Assembly (NCBI RefSeq): GCF_002156875.1
Contig: NZ_NCSY01000002.1
Span: 558,001-622,000 of the forward strand
Reading direction: 5' to 3'
Source: Bacillus sp. EAC
Lineage (GTDB): Bacteria > Bacillota > Bacilli > Bacillales > Bacillaceae_G
DNA length: 64,000 nt
Numbering within the stretch: the first letter of the stretch is position 1; each line of letters opens with the position of its first letter. This document shows positions 34,183 to 41,126 of the stretch, one piece after another. The notes below the pieces were generated by a model that was not told where the DNA came from, did no database searches, and saw nothing but the letters and a program-made list of their open reading frames with translations. The translations under genes and the position numbers were made by a program.

Positions 34183-34881
34183 TCATAACTTTCTACTTTT
34201 ATTTCCAGACCTAATAATAATATTTACATCTGTAGCTTCTCCACTATCAATATGATTCTCTATCTTCGAAACATCAATATTCATCTTGATTTTCACTATC
34301 TTTCTCTCATTACCATATAACGTTACTACATTTAGACCATTTTTATTTAAAAGTGAAACCATTTGTACATCATCCTCGAATTGATCATAAAATTCAACTT
34401 TGAATTGCACATCAGTTCTACCATAATTTTTAAAAGGCAGTTCACATTCTGCATGTAAAGTCTCTTCATTTTTCATATTAAAACGACAATTACTTTTATC
34501 ACGGTCATATGTAATTGCATAAATACCTGTTGCAAAGGTTTTTTGATACGATTTGACAAGAAAAGGTGGCAAAATCATTGCGATTATTATAGCAATCACT
34601 ATCAATCTAGCTCTATATTTCCCTAATGATATCCAAAGAAAATATAAGCTCAAAATCAGTAAGGATAAGGAAATAATTCCTACATACCGTAAACCATGTT
34701 CTGAATTTACAATGATATTGAACACCGCTATTTTCCCACTATAAGAATGATCATTAGGAAACGGAATATTCAATGCTATAGATGCGAAAAAAAGTATTAA
34801 TGAAATATAGAAAGATTTTTTATCTCTTACCAATAAGATCCACTCCCTTTTAATTTTTTCAGGGTTAATTGTTAGCCGCAC
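34183..34881 (-). CDS. membrane protein with extracytoplasmic C-terminal domain, unknown
   Basis: 232 residues: three hydrophobic helices in the first half (about 25-42, 68-88, 94-112), then a ~120-residue domain rich in beta strands (CRFNMKNEETLHAECELPFKNYG... KFEVEF-like) likely outside the membrane. No recognised family. It starts four bases after the stop of the next upstream gene, so it is the second gene of a two-gene operon with it. Confidence 0.65.
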   Translation of the reverse strand: MRLTINPEKIKREWILLVRDKKSFYISLILFFASIALNIPFPNDHSYSGKIAVFNIIVNSEHGLRYVGIISLSLLILSLYFLWISLGKYRARLIVIAIIIAMILPPFLVKSYQKTFATGIYAITYDRDKSNCRFNMKNEETLHAECELPFKNYGRTDVQFKVEFYDQFEDDVQMVSLLNKNGLNVVTLYGNERKIVKIKMNIDVSKIENHIDSGEATDVNIIIRSGNKSRKL

Positions 34882-34884
34882 TAT

Positions 34885-35514
34885 TTAAGAATTTTCCCTA
34901 ATCATTTCTTCTACATAACTTTTTAAATTAGGATATGTTGAGTTTCCTTCTAAAAATTGTGATACTTCGTAAATTGGTAATATGACTATCTCTCTCTTTT
35001 TTGAATAAAGAAGACTAGTAGGTTTGTTACTTCTATGTACCCCATCAAGCTTGGACGAATAATTATAAACAGAGTCATATTCATACCAGTAGAAATCTTG
35101 TTTGATATTTTTTTTAATAACTTCTCCAATATATGCTCCTATTCGAACTACGAGACTATCAAAATGCTCATTCAACAGTTCTGTACCCGTTTCAGTATTC
35201 ATTAATCTTGTAGAATACAAATCAATATATCGAATGCTTTCAATGGAGAAATCCAAATTACTTTTAGTAAGGTTTTCTTTGTCCCAGACATCCGCTGAAA
35301 CATCTTGATACATTAATTTTGCTAATCCATTTAGATCATCTTTTATTAATTTGTTTTTTCTAAAGAATCCTAATCCCGTTATACCTAAAGAAGCACCTAA
35401 TGCTGTTGAAAAAGCTGTGAGTATGTTTAAATTCTCTTTAAAAATTGCGTTTCCTATTAAATTTCCTATGAATAAAACAATAAACCACTTTAAAAACTCA
35501 ATTAGTCGATTCAT
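34885..35514 (-). CDS. membrane-anchored protein, unknown
   Basis: 209 residues with two hydrophobic segments in the first 50 (FLKWFIVLFIGNLIGN and ILTAFSTALGASLGITGLGFF) followed by a ~150-residue soluble domain containing long charged helices and LYSTRLMNTETGTELLNEH. No recognised family. First gene of a two-gene unit with the next membrane protein (4-bp gap). AAAGGGG ribosome site before the ATG. Confidence 0.65.
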   Translation of the reverse strand: MNRLIEFLKWFIVLFIGNLIGNAIFKENLNILTAFSTALGASLGITGLGFFRKNKLIKDDLNGLAKLMYQDVSADVWDKENLTKSNLDFSIESIRYIDLYSTRLMNTETGTELLNEHFDSLVVRIGAYIGEVIKKNIKQDFYWYEYDSVYNYSSKLDGVHRSNKPTSLLYSKKREIVILPIYEVSQFLEGNSTYPNLKSYVEEMIRENS

Positions 35515-35641
35515 TTTATGCCCCTTTAATAAACATCCATTTCATTCACTACGTATTACTTCTATTATTATAATTGTTCCACTTTTTTATTGCATCAAGC
35601 ATTTTAACTCGCAATCTGTCATTAACTGTATAGCAGTTAAA

Positions 35642-35672
35642 ATAAAAAAGGATCGACTAAACAGTCAATCCT
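35642..35672 (-). terminator. intrinsic terminator
   Basis: AGGAT-GACT/AGTC-ATCCT with one mismatch pair and a minus-strand T-run; a second, weaker hairpin at 35726-35745 lies nearer the acetyltransferase stop. Confidence 0.7.
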
Positions 35673-35766
35673 GATTTTAAATTAGAACTTTATAAGTTTA
35701 ATAGTAAGGATATTCTTACTTTAAAAAAGAAAGCTAAAAGGCTAGCTTATTTTTCTGTTTTATCCA

Positions 35767-36318
35767 TCAAACCTTTGCTAAAAATTCTTCTTCTAATAGT
35801 GCGACACATACATGATCACACCACTTATCTCCAACTTTTAAGTTTTTTCTAGCATAACCTTCTTTAACAAAGCCGACTTTTTCGAGTACTCTTAAGGAAG
35901 CTATATTTTCAGGATTAACTTGAGAAGTAACTCGGTGGAATTTCAATTCTTGAAAAGCAATTTTCAGTGCAATTTCCAAGGCTCTCGTCATATATCCTTT
36001 TCCATTGAATTTTTCACCAATTTGATAACCTACCATGCAACTTTGTTTAGGTCCTCGTGCTACAAAAGTGAACTGAACCTCTCCAATTAATGTGAGTAAA
36101 GAGTCTTCTTGTAAAAAAATAGCGAAATCATATCTACTATCTTCTGCACTGTTTTCCATAAACTTTTTAATGCTATCGATTTGTCCTTGTAATGTAAAAA
36201 AATCTTCGTTACTTCTGACCGGGGACCATTTTTGGAAATGCCCTCTATTTTCTTGATGTAATTGAAGCTTAACTTCGGCATCTTCGTATGTATATGGTCT
36301 AACAATTAATTGTTTCAA
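35767..36318 (-). CDS. GNAT acetyltransferase, RimJ/RimL type
   Basis: 183 residues. YTYEDAEVKLQLHQENRGHF N terminus, VGYQIGEKFNGKGYMTRALEIAL (acetyl-CoA motif Q/R-x-x-G-x-G/A, about 96-118) and the family end piece FHRVTSQVNPENIASLRVLEKVGFVKEGYARK. Probably acetylates a protein N terminus or a small amine, like YdaF or RimJ. TGGAGG-like ribosome site upstream. Single gene. Confidence 0.9.
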   Translation of the reverse strand: MKQLIVRPYTYEDAEVKLQLHQENRGHFQKWSPVRSNEDFFTLQGQIDSIKKFMENSAEDSRYDFAIFLQEDSLLTLIGEVQFTFVARGPKQSCMVGYQIGEKFNGKGYMTRALEIALKIAFQELKFHRVTSQVNPENIASLRVLEKVGFVKEGYARKNLKVGDKWCDHVCVALLEEEFLAKV

Positions 36319-36868
36319 TGTAACTCCTCCAGTGCGCTGTTTATATACAAATTCTTTTTAATTGGTCGATTTTCCTCCCGCACTCATCACTTTGATCCAA
36401 TAATAAAGTTGCCGCGAACTATCTTGGACAACTAGACTGTGGTTTTAAATGAGCCCAAACTATGTAATTATTACTCTTAATCTATTAACTTGCTTTCAAC
36501 TATTTTAAAAAAATCGTTTACATTAGATTGGTCACTTTTAAAAATCTCCTTTAAAACATAGCAACTATCACACATCCAAATACCACCCGTTCTATTTATA
36601 AATTTAAATTTACTTAATCTAATATTTTACATCTATTATCGGTTTATTTCATTCAAACTGCCATTTACTTCAATAAAAAAAGAGCAGCCTAAGCCACTCC
36701 ATAATATTCAACTAACACATGCATTATTCACTCATGAATGTAAATACGCCTATGCATAAGAAAAGTGAAGGATAGATAAAAAAGTTATTTATTAGTTGAA
36801 ATAATTAATACAAAAAAGATCCCTTTTTAGGAAGGAACTTTCGTTTTCTTATACAACTGAAGCATGTG
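36319..36868. other. 550-bp interval with remnants
   Basis: No intact gene. On the minus strand a possible 32-codon frame (36477-36575, ATG with GGGTGG upstream) encodes MCDSCYVLKEIFKSDQSN...; the frame is open a little further upstream without a start, so it may be the tail of a decayed gene. Half of the ACTAAC palindrome occurs at 36708-36723 and a full copy at 36851-36880. Confidence 0.4.
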
Positions 36869-36880
36869 TTAGTTCAATAA
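36851..36880. repeat. short palindromic repeat, copy 2
   Basis: ATACAACTGAAGCATGTGTTAGTTCAATAA, next to an imperfect hairpin at 36812-36838. The arm GCATGTGTTAGTTCAA is the reverse complement of TTCAACTAACACATGC at 36708-36723. Confidence 0.55.
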
Positions 36881-37312
36881 GGAATTTTGGTAATTGTATA
36901 GATATTCAATAAACTCATAGAAGTATTTATTACTATAATTGGGATTTTCAATATCCATTGGTATATAATTAACCTCAACTAAATTCGGGATTTCATCTCG
37001 AAAATCGTAACCAAAAGCAGTTCCTCCACCATCTGACCCTATAATTAAAAACCCAGGTGCGAACTCACTTACTGAATAATCCTCATTAACTCCAACTAAT
37101 TGTTCGATTTTCCATAGTCTTAGATAACCTTCTCCAATATTCCCTTCACCACCGTTTGTCTTAATCATAAATTCAACATAATCTGATGGGAACTTTACCT
37201 TTAATTCTTTTTCCACCTTTTCTATTTCTTCCTTAGAAATAGATTTATTAAAATTGAAACCTTTAAATAAATATTTTTTCTGGTCTAACACCTTTTTCAC
37301 TCCTAATTTCAA
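36869..37312 (-). CDS. SMI1/KNR4 family protein
   Basis: 147 residues. SISKEEIEKVEKELKVKFPSDYVEFMIKTNGGEG (about 25-58) is the SMI1/KNR4 (SUKH) N-terminal signature, followed by LWKIEQLV near 67, GFLIIGSDGGGTAFGYD near 87-103 and a C-terminal YFYEFIEYLYN helix. In many bacilli SUKH proteins are immunity proteins against polymorphic toxins; no toxin gene is adjacent here. Own promoter not identified; a terminator-like hairpin with a palindromic repeat lies upstream. Confidence 0.88.
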   Translation of the reverse strand: MKLGVKKVLDQKKYLFKGFNFNKSISKEEIEKVEKELKVKFPSDYVEFMIKTNGGEGNIGEGYLRLWKIEQLVGVNEDYSVSEFAPGFLIIGSDGGGTAFGYDFRDEIPNLVEVNYIPMDIENPNYSNKYFYEFIEYLYNYQNSLLN

Positions 37313-37389
37313 ACTATTAATTTTGTAATTAGAATTAAATTCTACTTAATTGCCGTTGTTCCTTCTTCAACTATCCTGCTCCATAGAAA

Positions 37390-37446
37390 AAAGGAACCAA
37401 TCGGCTCCTATTCTTGTTCAATTAACGCTGAGTATTAGTTCGGCAA
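37390..37446. repeat. terminator-like hairpin plus short palindromic repeat, copy 3
   Basis: Hairpin AGGAACC-aat-CGGCTCCT (37391-37410) is followed by TTGTTCAATTAACGCTGAGTATTAGTTCGGCAA (37414-37446), the hairpin-then-palindrome arrangement seen at 30431-30481. Confidence 0.5.
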
Positions 37447-37572
37447 TGGGAGGGATGTATTACGGATTTATTTATTGAAGTATGTGACAGTAATCCATTA
37501 CATTAAGTTATTTATTGTTAATAGTAACATAAAAAACTCTCGTAATCTGGAACAAATAGAATGAAAATTTTC

Positions 37573-37845
37573 TTATTTTAAAAGTCCTTTTACTATTTTG
37601 AGAATATATCTATCAAATCTAGCTATAAAACCTTCACCATTCTCTCCTCTTTCTGATACATGCTTTTTATGCAGTTCTACTATATTAAGTCGAGTTTTTC
37701 CTAGGTTAAAAACAAAGTTTTCCGATTTAGCTAACAATCCTTTACCATTCTCTCCTCTTTCAATTTTTTGAGCATGTTCTTTATGGAATGCCGCGACTCT
37801 CATATTATGCTCTTTCTGCCAATTGTGTATTTTATTTTGTTTCAT
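37573..37845 (-). CDS. small basic protein with internal duplication, unknown
   Basis: 90 residues. Two related segments: HKEHAQKIERGENGKGLLAK (about 20-39) and HKKHVSERGENGEGFIARF (about 59-77), each followed by a hydrophobic-amphipathic stretch (NFVFNLGKTRLNIV, DRYILKIVKGLLK). The exact ERGENG hexapeptide recurs. No family recognised. AGGTGGG ribosome site. Could be a peripheral membrane or secreted peptide precursor; unknown. Confidence 0.55.
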   Translation of the reverse strand: MKQNKIHNWQKEHNMRVAAFHKEHAQKIERGENGKGLLAKSENFVFNLGKTRLNIVELHKKHVSERGENGEGFIARFDRYILKIVKGLLK

Positions 37846-38086
37846 TTAAGTTCCCACCTTTCAGTTATATATTTAGTCAACATTTAATCTAACCTCAACC
37901 TCTTATATCCCTGACATTTCATCGTTCAATCGACATGTTAGGGTAAAGGAGGATTTTTTATTTTGATTATAATATAAAATATAAATGAGATTTATGAACA
38001 AAATATGAACCACTATTTTATGACGAAATCATAAGTAGGTTCACCGAGAAACGTTTTTTAGAAATAAGGTAATTAAAAAGATAAAA

Positions 38087-38114
38087 ATCTTCCCCAACTT
38101 AAATAAGGGAAGAT
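38087..38114 (-). terminator. intrinsic terminator
   Basis: ATCTTCCC/GGGAAGAT stem just after the stop of the DHFR-like gene, T-run on the minus strand. Confidence 0.78.
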
Positions 38115-38122
38115 GATAAAAA

Positions 38123-38649
38123 TTATTTTTTTATATAATGAAGCATTGCAAGTTGACCTAATTTTTCTACTTTTGTTAATGTGTATTTTTGAGTAATATC
38201 ATCTCCGAAATAAAGGGAGATTCCTTTCCCTAGTACAATAGGTGCAATGGCTAGTTGGAATTCATCGATTAAATTTTCTTTAAAAAATCATGAGCTAATT
38301 TTCCTCCACCAATTAACCATATATCTTTACCTGAGTCTTGTTTTAATTTATTTATGAAAGTTTTAATCTCTTCATCAATAAATGAAGCATATTCATCTGA
38401 TCCGCTAATCGATTTAGTAAAGACATAATTTTTATATTCACCATAAGGATAATCCATATCAAATCCACGAATGACATCATAAGTTCCTTTTCCCATCAAA
38501 ACAGTGTCAATTCTTTCAAGAAGTGAATTGTAGCCAGAATCTCCCTTTACTTCTGTTGATTCCAACCATTCTAATGTACCATCTTCATTTGCAATATACC
38601 CATCAATTGAAGTACCAATATATAAAATAACGTTACGCTGTTTTCCCAT
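38123..38649 (-). pseudogene. dihydrofolate-reductase-family (RibD C-terminal) protein, broken by a one-base frameshift
   Basis: ATG at 38649 (AGGGGGA ribosome site). The first 125 codons give the RibD_C/DHFR-like fold: LYIGTSIDGYIANEDGTLEWLE, DTVLMGKGTYDV, DIWLIGGGKLAHDFLKK. The frame then hits a stop, but the next frame continues without interruption as ENLIDEFQLAIAPIVLGKGISLYFGD to TAA at 38123. Adding one base in the T6A3 tract (plus-strand 38278-38286) gives the normal 175 residues. Function of intact homologues (YwjB/YyaP type) is uncertain reductase. Sequencing error or real inactivation. Confidence 0.85.
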
Positions 38650-38864
38650 GTTTATCCCCCTTACTTTGTTTAAGGATAAAAACAATATACTAATAAATTT
38701 ACATAGTTTACCATTAGATTAATGAAGACGAATACCTATCAAAAATAAAAGAGAAGTTTAACTATTAAAATAATAGTCCACTTTTCACATTATCCTCAAT
38801 TAAAAATAGAGTTGCCTGAGCAACCCAAGATCTAAAACTAAAACAAGCGATGGTTACATATTTC

Positions 38865-39575
38865 TTAATGATTTATCGGACCGTAGAATGGATTTTTATC
38901 AAGTAACGAATGTGGTAAAAATTCGATTGTTTTCGCTTGATACATTTTATTACGAAATTCATAACCGATAATAATATCTCCAATAAACCCTGCTGGAGTT
39001 ATTTGTGCGCCAACACTTGCCATAAGCTGCTTATTAATAACCTCATAATCAATAATACTACCAAAACCTATATCTTCATTTAAATGGGAAGGCTCGATCG
39101 CTTTTATCTTCACAACGGATATTTTGTCTCCCACAATCACCTCGGCTTTTTCGGTTGTCAATTTTGTTTTTACATTTTTATAGACAATTGCTAGAGGATT
39201 ATCAACGAGTTCCTCACCGAAGTAGTTATAATCTGTATTAAAAACATGAACTTCTTCAATGTTCAGACCACTGCCATGACCTTTGTTCAAAATAATAATT
39301 AACTCTTTCCGTTTGTCTTTGTTTATATCTTCATAAATCATTTTCGGTGCGTATGTATATTTAGTAGCTGTGCTCATCCAGTAAAAAGTTGAATAAATAG
39401 TCCCCTTGAAATCAAGTTTGAAATCTTGATACCAACCATCCCTCGTCTTAGCATATAAAGTTATATCCTCATTGTTGATTTTTGCTACAATCTCAGGATC
39501 TGTAGTTACTGCACCTGATTTAATTGGTGAACCAACAAAAAGTATTACCATTATTAAAATAAAGTATTTTTTCAA
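38865..39575 (-). CDS. exported protein, unknown
   Basis: 236 residues with a signal peptide (KKYFILIMVILFVGSPIKSGAV, cleavage about 22). The mature part is beta-rich with an Asp-Ile-Asn-Lys-Asp-Lys calcium-loop-like segment (YEDINKDKRKELIIILNKG, about 81-99) reminiscent of FG-GAP repeats. Start is TTG at 39575 with GAGGTG seven bases upstream. Its first 17 codons and its promoter region are duplicated at 40951. Confidence 0.72.
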   Translation of the reverse strand: MKKYFILIMVILFVGSPIKSGAVTTDPEIVAKINNEDITLYAKTRDGWYQDFKLDFKGTIYSTFYWMSTATKYTYAPKMIYEDINKDKRKELIIILNKGHGSGLNIEEVHVFNTDYNYFGEELVDNPLAIVYKNVKTKLTTEKAEVIVGDKISVVKIKAIEPSHLNEDIGFGSIIDYEVINKQLMASVGAQITPAGFIGDIIIGYEFRNKMYQAKTIEFLPHSLLDKNPFYGPINH

Positions 39576-39680
39576 TCGTTTAACACCTCATTTTAGTATT
39601 CCCTATGATGTTTTCTTATTCTACTAACCGGCCCGTTAGTCCAGTAAAAACAGCCAGCTAAACAATCCAACAATTCTTTT
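39549..39680. repeat. 5' region duplicated at 40919-41060 (copy 1)
   Basis: The stretch covering the ribosome site, TTTTAGTATTCCCTATGA, TTTTCTTATTCTACTAACC and CCCGTTAGT is repeated with about 15 percent changes upstream of the 53-codon gene. It contains one ACTAACGGGC...GTTAGT palindrome (39621-39643). Confidence 0.75.
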
Positions 39681-39742
39681 TATTTAAAGATACTTTCATA
39701 AAAATAATAAAAAAACTGCCAATATGATATTTTCCCCTTATA

Positions 39743-39955
39743 GTAGACACTTAAAAAAGCCTATTCGACAAAAAGGATAGGTAGTCTACTCTAGGGGGAT
39801 TTTATTATGGCTGTAAAAAGATCTAAGTTTAATAAGTATTCAATCGAATTAAAACTTAAAGCGGTTAAACTGAAGAAGGATATGCCAGTTACGAGACTAT
39901 ATCTGAAGAGTTAGGTCTTATATAAAATGGACTTATCATTTTCCTAAGAAGAATT
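39743..39955 (+). mobile_element. left-end remnant of an IS3-family insertion sequence
   Basis: TAGTAGACACTTAAAAAAG is an IS3-type end; 60 bases later an ATG (39807) with GGGGG starts MAVKRSKFNKYSIELKLKAVK, the OrfA helix-turn-helix of IS150-like elements. The frame stops at 39914; a +1 shift gives TISEELGL, the expected next part. The rest of orfA, orfB and the right end are missing, so it is a dead fragment. Confidence 0.75.
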
Positions 39956-39966
39956 GATTCTTTTCA

Positions 39967-40647
39967 CTATGTTCTAGTACTATGCTTAATCTCAATTCCA
40001 CCATTATTCCCACCAATAATAACTATGTCACTCATGTTAACAAAAAGGCCATTTTCAACAACCCCTGGAATCAAATTTAATTGAACAGTCAATTCTTCAG
40101 GTTTTTCAATCGTATCCATATAGCAATCTAGAATATAATTCCCATTATCTGTTATATATGGAGCATTCTCTTTTAAACGTAATCGCGGATTAGTATTATC
40201 CATCCATTCGATTTGTTTTTTTGTGATTTCCCAACCAAATGGAGTGACCTCTACCGGTAAGGGGAATTTACCAAGTGTCGAAACAAACTTTGATTCATCA
40301 GCAACTACTACAAATTGCTCGGATATTGAAGCAATCATTTTTTCGCGCAATAATGCCCCACCACCACCTTTAATCAGTTCTTGTCTCGGGTTTACTTCAT
40401 CAGCACCGTCAATTGTTACATCAACCTTGTTTAATTTAGAAAGATTTATTAGAGGTATTCCCATTTTTATAGCTAGTTGTTCAGTTTCCTTTGAAGTAGG
40501 TACTCCATGTATTTTTAACCCTTCTTTTATTAATTCCGCAATTTTAATAATGGTCCAATAAACAGTTGATCCGGTTCCTAGCCCAACGATCATTCCATCT
40601 TTAATGTACTCAACCGCCTTCTCACCAGCAAGTTTTTTACTTTCCAT
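39967..40647 (-). CDS. rpiA: ribose-5-phosphate isomerase A
   Basis: 226 residues. Interconverts ribose 5-phosphate and ribulose 5-phosphate. Motifs: GLGTGSTVYW phosphate loop (about 22-31), VDVTIDGADEV (about 76-86, catalytic Asp region), KGGGGALLREK (about 93-103, catalytic Glu) and VVADESK. Length is normal. A GGAGA ribosome site precedes the ATG. It is a single gene lying between the IS remnant and a terminator, flanked on both sides by the duplicated promoter/signal-peptide region. Confidence 0.95.
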   Translation of the reverse strand: MESKKLAGEKAVEYIKDGMIVGLGTGSTVYWTIIKIAELIKEGLKIHGVPTSKETEQLAIKMGIPLINLSKLNKVDVTIDGADEVNPRQELIKGGGGALLREKMIASISEQFVVVADESKFVSTLGKFPLPVEVTPFGWEITKKQIEWMDNTNPRLRLKENAPYITDNGNYILDCYMDTIEKPEELTVQLNLIPGVVENGLFVNMSDIVIIGGNNGGIEIKHSTRT

Positions 40648-40720
40648 TTCTCCACCTCAATTAATTTATTTATGTACTGACGCTTTATATGAGCATCAAC
40701 TTGTGATATTTTTCTTACAT

Positions 40721-40754
40721 AAAAAGAGATGTTGTATTACTAACATCTCTTTTT
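40721..40754 (-). terminator. intrinsic terminator
   Basis: 13-bp stem AAAAAGAGATGTT/AACATCTCTTTTT; ends the 53-codon gene that stops at 40790. Confidence 0.88.
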
Positions 40755-40789
40755 CCATCCATTTAAACTCACTAAATTTTATTTATGTG

Positions 40790-40951
40790 TCATGCTTCGA
40801 TCTCAATTCCAATTTTAAAACTATAAATTTGATCTGAGCTTTTTATTTGAAAACCATCTGTGTAATCAATTGTTAAATCATCATCTAAAAAGTTTAGAGT
40901 TGGTGAAACAACTAGGAGTATTACCATTATTAAAATAAAGAATTTTTTCAT
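40790..40951 (-). CDS. 53-aa exported peptide, paralogue of the 38865 protein N terminus
   Basis: ATG at 40951 with GAGGTG. Signal peptide MKKFFILIMVILLVVSPTL is nearly identical to the start of the protein at 38865-39575, but the remaining 34 residues (FLDDDLTIDYTDGFQIKSSD...) are unrelated to its N-terminal part. Looks like the 5' end of a duplicated gene fused to a short tail, or a deletion product of a full second copy. Terminator follows. Confidence 0.55.
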   Translation of the reverse strand: MKKFFILIMVILLVVSPTLNFLDDDLTIDYTDGFQIKSSDQIYSFKIGIEIEA

Positions 40952-41060
40952 TCGTTTAACACCTCATTTTAGTATTCCCTATGAGCTTTTCTTATTCTAC
41001 TAACCTGCCCGTTAGTGCAATTAAAACAACTACTAAACAAGCCAACAAAACTTGTTATTA
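40919..41060. repeat. 5' region duplicated at 39549-39680 (copy 2)
   Basis: Same order of elements as copy 1, including ACTAACCTGCCCGTTAGT at 40998-41016. The next feature is the exporter terminator at 41084. Confidence 0.75.
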
Positions 41061-41083
41061 AAACTTATTCTCATAAAAACATT

Positions 41084-41113
41084 AAAAAAGCTGCCAATGA
41101 AGGCAGCTTTTTT
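41084..41113. terminator. bidirectional intrinsic terminator
   Basis: AAAAAAGCTGCC/GGCAGCTTTTTT with a 6-base loop; ends the drug-exporter gene. Confidence 0.9.
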
Positions 41114-41126
41114 GTAAATGATTAAA

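Noticed and set aside
39967-40647. ribose isomerase as IS cargo
   Set aside because: The IS fragment is a one-ended remnant and rpiA is a normal housekeeping gene; proximity only.
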